Origin: Rhizophagus irregularis
Taxonomy: Eukaryota; Glomeromycota; Glomeromycetes; Glomerales; Glomeraceae
DNA: 64,000 nt
Direction: 5' to 3'
Assembly (NCBI RefSeq): GCF_026210795.1
Contig: NC_089443.1
Location: forward strand, 434,001 to 498,000
Shown here: in pieces, positions 35,295 through 49,184 of the stretch
Numbering within the stretch: position 1 is the first letter of the stretch
How the letters are laid out: every line of letters begins with the position of its first letter
Made by a program: the position numbers and the translations under genes
Notes under the pieces: model-generated
Databases searched by the model: none
What the model was told of the DNA's origin: nothing
Seen by the model: only the letters and a program-made list of their open reading frames with translations

Positions 35295-38200
35295 ATGGGA
35301 AATAAGTTTAGTAAATTAAGGCGTAAAGATGATAACAAATCTTTAAAAAAATTAGCAAAAAATGGTGATAAATTAGCAATGTTTAATTTAGCCAATAAAT
35401 ATAAAGATAGAGAAGAAACAAAAAAGAATTTAAAAAAAGCCTTTTATTGGTACCAAAAAGCTGCAGAGAATGATAATGAAGATGCAATGTTTAAATTAGC
35501 TTCATGTTATATAAATGGAAAAGGAATTAAAAAGAATTCTGAAAAAGCTTTTTATTGGTATCAAAAAGCAGCGGAAAATGATAATGTAGATGCAATGTAT
35601 AATTTAGCCGCATGTTATATAAATGGTGAAGGAACAGAAAAAAATTTAGAAAATGCCTTTTATTGGTATCAAAAAGCTGCAGAAAATGGTGATGAAGATG
35701 CAATGTATAATTTAGCCATATGTTATAAAAATGGAGAAGGAATAGAAAAGAATTTAGAAGAAGCCTTTTATTGGTATCAAAAAGTAGCAGAAAAAGGCAA
35801 TATAAAAGCAATGTTTAATTTAGCCATAATGTATAAAACAAATGAGAATTTAGAAAAAGCCTTTTACTGGTATCAAAAAACAGCAGAAAAAGATCATGTT
35901 AAAGCAATGTTTAATTTAGCCACATGTTATAAAATTGGAGAAGGAACAGAAAGGAATTTAGAAAAAGCCTATTATTGGTATAAAAAAGCAGCAGAAAATG
36001 GTGTTAAAGAAGCAATGTTTAATTTAGCCATATGTTATGAAAATGAAGAAGGAACAGAAAAGAATTTAGAAGAGGCCTTTTATTGGTGCCAAAAAGCAGC
36101 GGAAAAAAATCATATTAAAGCAATGTTCAATTTAGCCATATGTTATATAAATGGAGAAGGAACAGAAAAGAATTTAGAAAAAGCCCTTTATTGGTATCGA
36201 AAAGCAGCAGAAAATGATGATGAAGAAGCAATGTTTAATTTAGCCTCATGTTATGTAAATGGAGAAGGAATAAAGAAGAATTTAGAAAAAGCTTTTCATT
36301 TATATCAAAAAGTAGCAGAAAATGGTGACGAGGATGCAATGTTTAATTTAGCCATGTGTTATAGAAATGGTGAAGGAACAGAAAAGAATTTAGAAAAAGC
36401 CTTTTCTTGGTTTCAAAAAGCAGCAGAAAAAGGTGATAAAAAAGCAATTTTTAATGTAGCTGTTTGTTACAGAATTGGAGAAGGAATAGAAAAGAATTTA
36501 GAAAAAGCCATTTATTGGTTTCAAAAAGCAGCAGAAAAAGATCATACTAAAGCAATGATTAATTTAGCCATATATTATAGAAACGGAGAAGGAACAGAAA
36601 AGAATTTAGAAAAAGCCTTTCATTGGTATAAAAAAGCTGCAGTAAATGGGGAAGAAGATGCAATGTGTAATTTAGCCTCATGTTATATAAATGGAGAAGG
36701 AACCAAAAAGAATTTAGAAAAAGCCTTTCATTGGTATCAAAAAGCAGCAGAAAATGGTAATGAAGATGCAATGCTTAATTTGGCCACATGTTATATAAAT
36801 GGTGAAGGAACCAAAAAGGCTTTAGAAAATGCTTTTCAATGGTATCAAATAGCAGCAGAGAAAGGTAATAAAGAGGCAATATTTAATTTAGCCATATGTT
36901 ATAAAAATGGAGAAGGAATAGAAAAGAATTTAGAAAAAGCCTTTTATTGGTATCAAAAAGCAGCAGAAAGAGGTCATGTTAAAGCAATGACCAATTTAGC
37001 TTCATATTATGAAATTGGAGAAGGAACAGAAAAGAATTTAGAAAAAGCTTTTTATTGGTATCAAAAAGCAGCAGAAAATGGTATTAAAGAAGCAATGCTT
37101 AATTTAGCCACATATTATGATAATGGAGAAGGAACAGAAAAAAATTTAGAAAAAGCCTTTTATTGGTATCAAAAAGCAGCAGAAAATGGTCATAAAGATG
37201 CATTGTTTAATTTAGCTGTATGTTATGTTAATGGAGAAGGAATAGAAAAGAATTTAGAAAATGCCTTTTATTGGTATCAAAAAGCAGCAGAAAATGATGT
37301 TAAAGAAGCAATGTTTGCTTTAGCCACATGTTATAAATATGGAGATGGAACAGAAAAGAATTTAGAAAAAGCCTTTTATTGGTATCAAAAAGCAGCAGAA
37401 AAAGATCATATTAAAGCAATGTCCAATTTAGCCATGTATTATGAAAATGGAAAAGGAACAGAAAAGAATTTAGAAAAAGCCTTTTATTGGCAACAAAGAG
37501 CAACAGAAAGTAATAAAGTAAGTTTTAATAATGAAGCTGGATTACTATGTAATGAATGTGAACTACCATATATTGATTATCAGTGGTGCCAACAATGTAA
37601 TACTAAACGATTTCAACAAGAATTTTCAAAATGGACTAGTAATAATGAATTTATTGATAAATTTATTCAAGAAGCACAAAAAAATGCTAAAAATAATTAT
37701 GAAATTTTAGAGTGGATACCTTATAATAAATTGTCAAGCATTAATTATTATGATAAAGGAGGATTTAGTGAAATTCATAAAGCTATATGGTCAGATGGAC
37801 CTATCTTTAGTTGGAATTTTGACAAACAACAATGGAATAGACAAACAGATTATGAGGTTATTCTTAAGACACTTAATAATTCATCAAGTTTAAATAAGAA
37901 ATTTTTGGATGAGGTATAGTATATATATTTAATGGCAAATTTTATTTTCTTTTTACAAACAAAAATTTAATAATCTTTTATATTTATACAGTGGAACTAT
38001 CATTATATTTGTCAGAAAAAATCATTTTCAAAATTTATTCAATTTTTTGGATTTACTCAAGATCCAAATAATTTAAATTATATAATAGTAATGAGTTATG
38101 CAAAAAAAGGAAGTTTGAGAAAATGTTTACCTAATATAATTAATTTTAAGTGGCAAGACAAGTTACAATTATTGAAAAAAATTGTATTAGGACTTAAGGT

Positions 38201-38903
38201 GATCCATGAATCAAATTTAGCTCATGGTGATTTTCATGATGGTAATATTTTAATGTCAGATAATTACAATGAATTATTTATTATTGATTTAGGTTTATGC
38301 AAACCTATAAGTGAAATACAAGATTCTGATAATAATGAAATTTATGGAGTTTTACCTTATATGGCGCCTGAAGTATTAAGAAGAAATCCCTATACTCCCG
38401 CAAGTGATATTTATAGTTTTTCAATGATAATGTGGGAATTTACATCAGGTAAACCTCCATTTAATCATGAAGCACATGATCATGATCTTATATTGAGTAT
38501 TTGTGAAGGGAAACGTCCCGAAATTATAAAAAATACTCAAAAATGTTATATAGATTTAATGAAAAAATGCTGGGATTCAAATCCTTCCAATAGACCAACC
38601 ATAACAATGCTTGAAAATATTATATCTGAATGGATTAGATGTATTGACGAATATTATAGAATAAACAGTGATGGAAATCCTACCTTTGAAGTACCTAATA
38701 TTGATAATCAATTAATAAATGATATATCTGGATTTGTAGAAGCAAATAAAGCTTTAACAAAAGAAGAAGCAAATTTAGCACAAGAAAAAGTAAATACTTC
38801 TATTAAACAATCTCATCCACAAGCATATTATACAAGTCGCAAACTTACTGAAATGTATTTTCAAGAAGAATCTCAGGGTTTTGATTGTATGATTGAAGAT
38901 TAA
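35295..38903 (+). CDS. Giant Sel1-repeat / zinc-ribbon / TKL kinase fusion
   Basis: Exons 35295-37913 and 37992-38903 give about 1176 residues. Residues about 15-745 are 20 Sel1 repeats of 36 residues, of the form KAFYWYQKAAENGxxxAMFNLAxCYxNGEGTEKNLE, followed by a partial unit. One unit (fourth full) is shortened by four residues. Next come a zinc ribbon (CNECELPY..YQWCQQC), SKWTSNNEFIDKFIQ, an N-lobe (DKGGFSEIHKAIW, VILK), then in exon 2 HGDFHDGNIL, IDLG and YMAPEVL. The Arg of HRD is replaced by Gly, and DFG by DLG, so activity may be altered. MGNKFSKLRRK at the N-terminus fits an N-myristoylation signal (G2, N3, S6). Sel1 arrays are protein-binding scaffolds. The intron sits after FLDE as in the other kinases. 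Confidence 0.88.
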
Positions 38904-41040
38904 TAATTTTATTATTAACTTATTATATAGAAATTTTTATATTATGTACTTTTACATACAGTTTTTACAAATAAAGTAAAAAGAACTATCCATGTGGTTG
39001 TTAATTTAATGAACAATTACGAATTATTTTTTCTCCTTTACTAAACATAAAATATGAAGTGGCTGTACGTAAAAGCACGAAAGCCAGTGTACGTACCAAA
39101 TCCATCTTGGAACAATCCTATAATTATGTCTCAACTCCCAACCTAATTGAGATGATTTTTTCATATTCATAATCAACTTAATAGTAGCTTAATTGTCCGT
39201 TGTTTTTGCTTTCTTTATCAAAAAGTTATACCAATCGTAAAATTACTGCGCATGACATAAAATAATAAGCATTAAAAATTGAATTTTACTCCGCAACATA
39301 AACCAAATAGTTTTAATTCTTTATCGAAGTTTAATTTATTTAAATTAAAAATTTAAACCCTTCAAATGAAAAATATATAAATATACCTATATTAAAAATA
39401 ATAATAAATTTTAAAAAATTATTACAAAAAAAATCAAAACTAAAAATCGAAAGCTTCTTTACCATTATTACGCCACCTAAAGTAATAAAACTTAATAAAT
39501 ATTATATGTATTGAAGATCAAAGATAAAATAATAAATAATAGAAAATTATAATAATAACAATTTGATTTGGTAATAAAGTAGCATCATAATAAAATCTAG
39601 GAGTTGGAGCATTAGTTAAATTTCCTATATTATAAACTAAATTTATCGTATATAATAAAATCATATCATTTGATATCAGGAGTTACACCAAATAAATAAA
39701 TTTTAGAAAAAAAAAATGGTTATGTATGTAAAGGGGGTTAAATATGCGGTCAAAATAGAAATTGTCGATTTATTCCATAATAAAATAAATGTTTTAAAAT
39801 ATGAAACGAAAGATTTTCTTACCATATAATAAATTATTTGAGAGGGAAATAACGACTGAAATTGTTTATTGAAATAATCATGGCGCGTGTGGTTTATTTT
39901 GATTTATTTTCATTTTGATAATATAAAGTCATTATGCAGAAGCTACTTACATATTTTTCTATAACATTTTCCTACCGAATACCGAGTATTAAATAAATAA
40001 TGATACAGGGTGAAATTCAAAATATTTACGAAAATTATTATTTTTTAAAAAATGAAAAATGACGTCAACATTTTTCCTATGAAAAAAAAGTCCGAGATTT
40101 TGAATGTTCGGGTGTTATCCGGAATTTCGGAGTATGTGATGATTCATGTTTTGTAAACGTTGATATTCTGAATGTTTTCTTTGTTCCCTGACGTTGCGTG
40201 GACGCCATGTCTTTTTTGAGGTAAACCTTTTACGATCAATGAAAATTATTATATAATACCCGCCAAAAAAAAAAAAATATCAGAAAATTTTGTTTTACAA
40301 ATTTTTAATTCGAAGTACACTATTAACATCTATCTATAAAAAAAAATATTAATTCATAAAAATTTTACATTATCTTATCATTCAAATAAACTGGAGTGCA
40401 GCGACGATTAGGAGCTGCGGAGCTGCCGTTAAAATAAAATAAAAACCATACCGCTGTACTCGGGAATATATATTTAGAATATAACCAGATTTATTATAAA
40501 AGTCATCTAATCTTATAAGCGGACCTTGATATTATGCACATGTTCAAATCTCAGCTATTTTAGAGCAAGCGATTACAAAATTTTATGCATGATCACATGA
40601 TCAATAAGACAATAATCATGAGTCATCTCATATTGATTTTTGATCATGACGCGATTTTTGATTTTTCTATACTTTGACTACAAACTCCCGTGGGAAAAAA
40701 AACTTTGTATGACAATTTTTCATATAAAATACCTCTCCAAAATTTTTTTTAAAAAAAATCCATCTTTCCCTGTCGTTCTCTCCTTTTCCTTTCGTTTTCC
40801 CCTTTCCCTTTCGTATTTTCCTTTCATAGACCATAAATCGTCTAAATTGATTTTTACCTATATACACTGATTAACTCTTAAATTTTTTTAAACATTTTTT
40901 TATATTTATATTAAAAATTTTTTTTTCATTTATAGTTTCATCTTACTGTAACTTATGTTCAACATTTTCATAACCATTTCTTTCTATTATATTAATTAAA
41001 TAAAATAAAATTAGTGTCAGTTACAGTATACTTGCTCTTG
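38904..41040. other. AT-rich intergenic region
   Basis: No supported gene. 40370-40450 is slightly GC-rich, with 'ggagctgc' repeated. A 76-codon plus frame (40640-40870) and its antisense shadow look like chance products of pyrimidine-rich DNA. The region carries the 3' end of the Sel1-kinase gene. Confidence 0.45.
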
Positions 41041-41057
41041 GCCAGATATCATATAGT

Positions 41058-41873
41058 AAGTAACAAGTGGAAAAAAATGGTGAGGGTAAAAAAGAGGAAA
41101 AATCGCAACAATAATGCCAGTTACTTACGTAGACAAGCTTTAAGAAGCGAGATAAGAAGTGATCATTATTACAGGTGAGTAGGTTTGGATGTTGAGACGA
41201 AGGTTACCTAGTCTCCGTTATTCCGTAGTTGCGATAAGGTGGTCATGAGCATAAGGGTGGCCGAGGTACTTTGGTTACTACCATATGTATGGTCACTACA
41301 AGTATACCATACAACCACCATCTGTATGGTCACTTCATAGAAAACTATATGGTGCTGCAGAGTCACCCGCTTTAGCTTCGCAAAATGCTTGCTTAGGCTG
41401 GTCTTAACACTCACATTGTATATTTGTAGACGTATGATTTATGCCCATTGTTTTCAAGAGGAAAAATTGCAACAATAATGCCAGTTAGTCAGTTACTTAC
41501 GAAGACAAGCTTTAAGAAGCGAGATCAGAAGTGACCATCATTGCAGGTGAGTAGGTTTGGATGTTGAGACGAAGGTTACCTAGTCTCCGTTATTCCGTAG
41601 TTGCGATAAGGTGGTCATGAGCATAAGGGTGGTCGAGGTACTTTGGTTACTACCATATGTATGGTCACTACAAGTATACCATACAACCACGACCTGTATG
41701 GTCACTTCATAGAAAACTATATGGTGCTGCAGAGTCACCCGCTTTAGCTTCGCAAAATGCTTGCTTAGGCTGGTCCTAACATTCACATTGTATATTTGTA
41801 GACATATGGTTTATACATAGAATGTTCGTAACAAGTGGAAAAATGGTGAGGGTAAAAAAAGAGGAAAAATCGC
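41058..41873. repeat. Tandem ~370 bp duplication flanked by 45 bp direct repeats
   Basis: Copy 1 (about 41094-41457) and copy 2 (about 41458-41827) are about 96% identical; an extra 8 bases in copy 2 set the 372 bp spacing of the later part. A 45 bp segment, gtaacaagtggaaaaa... to ...gaggaaaaatcgc, occurs before copy 1 (41058) and again after copy 2 (41828). Minus frames of 68 codons in each copy are co-linear but start and stop in the repeats, and I do not call them genes. The word ggtcactacaa.gtatacca also occurs in the SINE-like element (about 5916). Confidence 0.75.
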
Positions 41874-44800
41874 GACTAGTATGATGTATAGACAGAAATA
41901 AAACAAGGTAAGAGACCTGTTCCTTACTGATAACACACGCGTCATCTCAGGATACCGAATCATTATAATTTAATGGTTAAATTATAATGAGGGTGCCGCA
42001 AAATTTTCTCTTACATTGCAGGACCATGATAAGGATCCTCATACGCATATTTTATTGGAGGTTGGAGGAAAGTATGTTAAGTGAGGTGGTTGTATCTGAT
42101 TGGCGGTCCCTAATAAGGGTGACGTTAAATTCCTTAATTCCTATTCGTTTTCTTGATAGACTATTTATAAAATTTCCTTTTGCTAATTAATCGTTACAGT
42201 GATCCGTGTTACTCATACATCGGTACTCTTTAATTTTATAGGTATTTTTCTGGATTCTGAGTCAAATTCACGTCAATATGATTGATAAATCAATAATTTT
42301 ATTATATTATTGATTTTATCTATTGCTTCCGAAAATGCATTTTTAGTAAAAGATGTACAGTATATTAATAAAATTGTTAGGGAAAATTTGCTTTGTTCAA
42401 GATTCTAAATGAATATACAAAAATGATTTGATAAGTATACTTGGTATAACCATTCAAGTTTTTATATAAATAAATTAAATTGCATAGTCTAAATTATAAA
42501 TAATATATACTATGTTATGTAATAATTTCGTTCTAAAATTACAATCAAATAAACTTACAGTATTAAAATGTAAAATTAAACAATTAAATCGAACAATATT
42601 TTTTACAGTTAAAATTATATTTGGTCGTACCATTTCCTACACAAATACAGTACATTATCCCTCAAGTACTTTCTGGATTCAATAATGAAATACAATGTAC
42701 ACGTCCCCATCACGATATTTTACAAAAAGAACTCTTTTTTTTGCATTAAAATTTAAAACCTTTTTTTTTTAAAAAAAAAAAGTATGAACATTTCTCTTTT
42801 TTTTTAATACGGTAAAAACAGGGTCTTTTTTCAGTATGTAAAAAAATAAAACGTCTCACTAATTTTTCGCACGTCTTATAAAATAAATTTATTTCTCTTA
42901 TTAGGTTATTAAGCGCTGACACAATTGATTAAAACATGAACTTTCTATTTTTTCTATTTTTTTTAAGATATTATGTCACGTCAATAATGTTTCAAGATAT
43001 CACATTTTCTATAATTAATAATCAGTAACGCCTTTATTGAAAGTTTTCATCTTGAATGAGTCTATATGTGTCTTTTTAACAAGGTATTTAAAAATAAATT
43101 AATAATCATAATATGTAACGATCTCTTAACAGATGAAAAAGATTTTATCATTGAGAACGAAAATCATGATTTTTAATTTAATAATGTTAATTTTATTTTC
43201 CATTTTTATTTTACATTAATTAAGTAATAAGCTTAGTTTTCCAGGTCCAAAGTAAAAATTATGGAATTGTAGTTATAGAAGCTCTTGCTAAATTAAATAA
43301 AAAGATAAGTATACTTCTAACATACAAATAAATATCAAAAAATTTATAAAATATTTTTATCAAAACTACTTTTTACCAGATTTGCATGCCACAAACAAGT
43401 TTTTTTGAAGGCTGTTATAAGGAAGGTACATAATTGAAACCTCATTCGGAATCAATAGACCTTATATCAAGTCCAACAAAAAAGGCTTGAAGTAAACATG
43501 AAATACTGGTAAAATAACTATAATACATTTCTAACTACTGTGCTCGGAGACGTATTCGTGTAAACTTTACTGATACTCTTTCAAGTAATTTTCGGCAATA
43601 CGATCCTTATCTCCGGAACCTCACATAATAAGATAAATAACAAACTTTTTATACAGCTATAATAAAATAAATGTACAAAATACTTAGCTTTTGAACGATA
43701 TTTTCTTATTAAATAAATATACAGGTTTCATAACATAAAGAGTGAGAAGAAAAATTTTTAATGAGAGAGAAAACTAAAAATTATACGTTTGTGAGTCAAA
43801 TTAATCGTGAGAAAAAAAAATTTATCCACATGATTCACATGATATATTGATATACTTACATATCAATATTGACGTAACTCATTATAATTATTTATAGTGT
43901 TTATATAATCCGTAACCGTAAATCACAATTCACGAAAAAATAGAAAAAATATCGAATATACTATACATCAATAAAACTTTATTTAATGACACTTTGCAAA
44001 AAACTTAAATTTTGGTTTTTTTTAAACTTTCTAAATTTGCTTTTTTAAATTTAATCATATTATTCAAAGGCCTTTTAAACAAAACTTTGTGATATGTCAA
44101 TTATACGAAAAAATTTTTGTAAAATTCACATTAGTACTTATCCATAAATCATAATAATGGATGAACGGAACTTCTCCGATTGTAGTATATCAATATTTTT
44201 TTTTTGTTTTTAAAACAAATTTTCCTTATTATTGAAGTTTAATGTGAGGTTAAAATATTTTGGACAAAAAAGATAACTTTATTTTCATGTCCTTGGAAAC
44301 TGATAAAAAGCTCCATCTATTCATTAATATATAGTTAATTTTTATTACGAAAATTAAATATTTTAAATTCAAATTTTACTCTTTAATTTTAGTTGAATTA
44401 ATGGTCAAAACTTCATTATTAAAAAAACCTGACGTACAAGAAAATTTTCTATATGATTTTCGATATAAATATTTTTAATATACCGTAGCATTGTAACCAG
44501 GTATGGAAATCGACTCGTTCAGTTGGTTCTATTTAGGTAACTTCATCTTAAAAATTTTAGTCAATTTATTGATTAACTTTATTGATATGTAATTATCAAT
44601 AGACTTTATATACTGTTTATTATTCATAAATTTTTTTAAAAAATGTATCTTATTGTCATATTTATTAAGTATAAAAAATTCCATTTTTTTATAAAAGAAT
44701 TTTCTTAATATGATAAAACACAAATTCAATAAATTAAAATATTACATAATTTTGTGAATTAAATGGAATGTGAATGAAAACAAGCAATTAGATAATATAA

Positions 44801-44960
44801 TTTATTTCTCAAAAAGAAAAAAGGTCTCAAATATATTAGTTTAGAAGGTAGAAATAATTAATCTTTGTACATTTTTTTTTCTTCCTAAAAAAAAAAAATT
44901 CAATACTCTAACACCACAACTTAAAAAACTTAGCCCCCCGTATTTTAGCTAGGTAAAGTA
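41874..44960. other. AT-rich intergenic region
   Basis: No supported gene. Long A/T tracts, for example 42740-42800, and short chance frames only. 41874-42190 is less AT-rich and could be an eroded repeat. I see no terminal repeats there. Confidence 0.45.
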
Positions 44961-44964
44961 TATA

Positions 44965-47900
44965 ACTGTTAAGATGATATCGGATCATAGACTGGTAACA
45001 TTTTTGAGATATAGTCTTTATATAGATTAGTTCATCAAGGAAATTACGATCAAAACTTCCTTTGATTAATTTTTTTTAATGAATTATAATAAAAATTTAG
45101 TTGCTTCATAAACAAAATGTAAAAAAATTAAAATAGAATACTAATAAAGGTAGTTTTTGATTTTTGAAATCGATAAAAAATATTGGTAAATTAATCTTTT
45201 AAATATATAAATTTTTAAGCCTATATCGTACTTGTACAATTACTCTCATTAAATAAACTTTCTTTTATGATCGATTTTTTTTTTTTGTAAAAGGATTTTT
45301 ATTTAACGTAACAAAAATTAATTTCTGTACTTTTCATGAAATATATGAAATTGGAATTGAAATTGAAACAAATATTAGTAATTTAAAATTTTATGATTAC
45401 TTCAACATTATCATAAATCGTTTGAATAATTATTTTATTAGGATAAAATGTAAATTTTGTTAGATTTTTAACCAAATTTTTAAAAATTTCCTTTGTTTGG
45501 AAATGAATTTCAATTGCTGGTTTGATTTAATATTAGTCGGTCAATTTTAGTTTATTCCAATCTTCAACGCTAAGTTTTTGAGAAAGAGATTGTGAATAAT
45601 CAAGTCGTTTACTGGTAAGCAAATTTTGTGATTTTTTCAGGGGTATTGGATTTGTGGCCAATTCTGCTAATCGTGCTCTAAACTTGTCTTCCCGTTCCTG
45701 ACTAAATGCTTCTTTAATTTCTAGCTTTCGATCCTCAATTAAATTGTTATTATTATCCAAAACGCTAAATAGATTCATAAACTGGATACACAATTCATTA
45801 GCTGTTGGACGATTGGTGGGGATGTGATCCCAACAACGTTTCATTAATTCAGCATATGGTTCAGGTGTATATTCTGGAATTTGTGGACGTTGACCATAAC
45901 AAATAGCCAAAGCCAAATTCTCATCATACTCTCTATCAACAAAAGGTGGTTCACCACTAATCAATTCTGACATTATCATTCCAAACCCATAAATATCTGC
46001 TGCTTCAGTGAATTCTTTACCAAGTAAAACCTCTGGTGCGACAAATGGTAAGACACCATATAGTGTTTTATCTGTAGAACTTTGATCCATAGGACAACAC
46101 AGACCAAAATCTGAAATTACTGAACCGCCGATAGTATTATCAGAGTAAATTTTATTCAAGATGTTGCCACTGTGGAGATCCTTGTGGTAGCATTTTGATT
46201 CGTGAACAGAATCCAGTCCTTCGCTAATTCTGTTTAATATTTCTAGGATGTTTTCCCAAGTTAGATTACTGTAATTTTCTTTAATCATTTTCCTTAGATT
46301 ACCACCATTTTTGAATTGAATAACAATAGCGTATTCTCCACTTTGCGGATCACGAGTCACTCCATAAATTCGAATAGTTTCAAAGCCACCATTCTTATTA
46401 TTCATTTTTAGATTAGAATTAACCTGCAATATATTTAATTTATTTTGTGTAAATATTTGTTTTTATTCCTAAAAATCTTCATACATAATTTTAATATTTT
46501 AATTACCTCATTTAAAAAATCTGAGCTGACAATAGTCACATTCTGAAATTTCTTTACTGCCACTTCCTTTTTATTCTCTCGTTTCCATTCTGATTTATTC
46601 AGATCCCAAGCTTGACTACTCACGATTGGACCATCTTTCCAAATTGCTTTATAAACACTCCCAAACCCACCATGAGCAATAAGTTCAATATTTTCAAGAT
46701 TTGAGTATTCAATCCATTCAATTATATCCAATCTAATTGTTGCATTAAGTTGTGAATTTTGAATAACTTTGTCAAGATTTGAATCACCGCTGGTCCAATG
46801 TATAAAATTATTGCGGAAATGTACAGAGTTGCACGGTTTGCAATAATCAAAATAATCAGAAATTTCTTGATAACATTCTTGACAGATGTACATCCTTATT
46901 AATTTTATTTTGAAACTATTTAGAAAGTAAATTGTAATGGGTGAAAAGTTGGGTTAGAAATACTTTATATAAAAAATAAAAAGATTTACATAGGACATGA
47001 CCAATATATAGCCAATAATCTTATCCAACAAGTACACGTTTTTGAATGTAAATTCTATATAGAATAGTTTGCCTTACACAAAAGCTCGTCACGTTTTTCA
47101 CGCACTAGGGATGATCATTACTATAAAATTAGGTGATTCAAAAATACTGAGATTTGTAAATAGATTTACTATAATTTATATGATAATCAATAAGCAACAA
47201 AACTCTCTTTCTTTTTAAAAAAAATTAACATATATTAGATTGAAAACTAAGCTTCACTCTTTATAATTTAAATAAAGTTTTATCTTTAATACATTAAAAT
47301 CAATTCAATAGATTTTAAAATTTATATAAAATAGAAATTTTGTAATTCCAATAATTACAAAATTTGTTCCGGAAAGTGGGGAAAAACCTGTTATTTTTGT
47401 ATTTAAATTATATAGAAACCATACATATTTTTGCTATACGGTTTTTGTCGCGTCTTAAAATGTAATTTTCAACATTATCATTATTAAAGGAGCATATAAA
47501 GCTATTCTTAGTAACACCACAATTACTATCAAATTTCCATCCAATCGGATTATATCCTCCAAGAATTTCGTTACTACACTTTAACAAATGTTACAGTATA
47601 TTTAAATAAATAGTAATAAAATATCTCTATAGTAATATATGAGATTTAAGAATTCAGTTTAATAATAATTTTTTTTTTTCATGAATTAATTATACCTTGA
47701 TGTATGTAGGATAAAGGTTGTTTGCACCTGCACTTTAAAGGTGTCAAATAAACATCTAAATTTTTTTTCTTCAAATTCAAAAAATGGATTTTTAAACAAT
47801 TTGTTTTATTTTATCTAGAATTTGCAGTCTCGTATGGTATTTAAATAAACGAAATGGCTGGATTAATGCTTTGGAAAAAACCATCTTGATAAAAAGAATT

Positions 47901-47990
47901 TTCATCTTAAATTTTAAACTTTTTTCCGAATAAGATCTAAATATCTAATATTGAAATAATTTAATAAAATCTTTAAAGAAAGAATAAAGA
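44965..47990. repeat. Segmental duplication unit 1
   Basis: This ~3.0 kb unit matches 47995-52500 head to tail. The shared order is an 'atatagtctttatat' boundary block, a 'gcgaccaaaa.ttcctttgat' block, a kinase gene on the minus strand, and 1.1 kb of non-coding upstream DNA (46894-47960) about 95% identical to 51379-52460. The junction words recur at about 44980, 48010 and, weaker, 52500. Confidence 0.8.
45533..46893 (-). CDS. Zinc-ribbon TKL protein kinase (duplicate A)
   Basis: Exon 1 46893-46507 and exon 2 46423-45533, with an 83 bp intron after FLNE, give about 425 residues. The order is zinc ribbon (CQECYQE...YCKPC), NNFIHWTSGDSNLDKVIQ, WIEYSNLENI, Gly loop IAHGGFGSVYKAIW, and VAVKKF. 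Then come the catalytic loop HKDLHSGNIL (HRD Arg replaced by Lys), DFG and FVAPEVL, and an acidic-to-basic tail ending LSVEDWNKLKLTD. Lys for Arg is conservative and the Asp is kept, so it may be active. It is the tandem duplicate of the gene at 49845, with the same upstream DNA, so common regulation is likely. Confidence 0.88.
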
Positions 47991-48334
47991 AATTCATACT
48001 GATGATATTGAGTCATACTAGATCGGTATCATTTTTGAGATATAGTCTTTATATCATCTACACAATGGAATTGCGACCAAAATTTCCTTTGATGAAATTT
48101 TTTTAATTAATTATAATAAAAATTTAGTTGCTACATAAACATGTAAGAAAATTAAATAGAATACTAAAGAATATTGTTAATATAATATTTAATGATTAAA
48201 GGTAGTTTTTGATTTTTGAAATCAATTAAAAAAATTGGTAAATTAATCTTCTAAATACATAAAATTTTAAACCAATGTATAGAGTTTGGAACCGGTATCG
48301 GACATCGGATTTATAACCGGTTTAATCGGTTTTA

Positions 48335-48506
48335 TTACAGCTGTTTTCATAAGACCTGGGACAAAATAAATTTTTGAACCCGACCGCCGACCCGCCGATC
48401 CGGTTCAGTTGTTATAATCAGGATCACGTGCCCAGCTAAAAATACCGGATCGGCGGATCGGGTTCAAAAATTTAGTTTGTCCCAGGTCTTATGAAAACAG
48501 CTGTAA
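48335..48506. mobile_element. Foldback MITE, CAGCTG family (copy 2)
   Basis: 172 bp. The two arms of about 65 bases are near-identical inverted copies, starting ttacagctgttttcataaga and running to the gatccgg block. They share the outer ttacagctgtttt.at and the 'ttttgaacccga' part with the element at 12204. The outer flanks are also inverted (accggtttaatcggt type). No coding capacity. Confidence 0.88.
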
Positions 48507-48945
48507 AACCGGTTCAAACCGATTAATCGGTTTCATTCAAAAAATTTTTTCATTCATATGGGCGAATTTGACGATTATTTCAGCCAGAATTAACGTTAAT
48601 TTTGGCCACATTTACAATCATTCACATTTTAAATCATAATTTTTTTAAGTGTTTTTAAATTTACTGCGTCCGCAATAGTGTCCGCAATAACGTTAAACTA
48701 TTAAATAATTAATATAAAAATTTCAAGAAAGAATATAATTTCAAATCTAATATTGTGCCAAATTCCACGCAATATATTTATAAGAAAATAATAACCAATT
48801 AAAAATATTAATTTCCTAAATTGAACAACTTTATATAGAAACAAATCGCCTTTCATTAAAGAACCAATAACGTCACTACAGACTCCCTAAATAAACCCAT
48901 TGTCCAATAGTTTATGGTCATTTTGGACCGCAGTCCCTATTAATA

Positions 48946-49184
48946 GATTACCCCAGCGTACCCTTCAAAAATGTCACGAAACGGCCGGCATTACGGTGTT
49001 ATGCACTAACACGTGAAAATAAACAGTGACGAATAAGGGTGAATACGTTTCTACTTACCCGAAAAAAACTAAGTCCCTCAGATACTTATGAAAATTGGAA
49101 ACAAGGAAGGGTGTGACGGATGTGACAAAAAACAGTCACGTGTTTTTATATTGTGACATTTTTGAAGGGTACGCTGTGGAAATC
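48946..49184. mobile_element. MULE-like non-autonomous element with 9 bp target duplication
   Basis: 239 bp. Termini gattaccccagcgtaccc and, inverted, gatttccacagcgtaccc continue as matching inverted repeats through ttcaaaaatgtcac (32 bases in all). The direct flanks are ctattaata at 48937-48945 and 49185-49193. A 9 bp duplication is typical of Mutator-like elements. The exact end could shift by one base. Confidence 0.8.

Noticed and set aside
35527-36771. Minus-strand Leu/His-rich frames opposite the Sel1 array
   Set aside because: They are antisense shadows of the 108-base Sel1 repeat, without support of their own.
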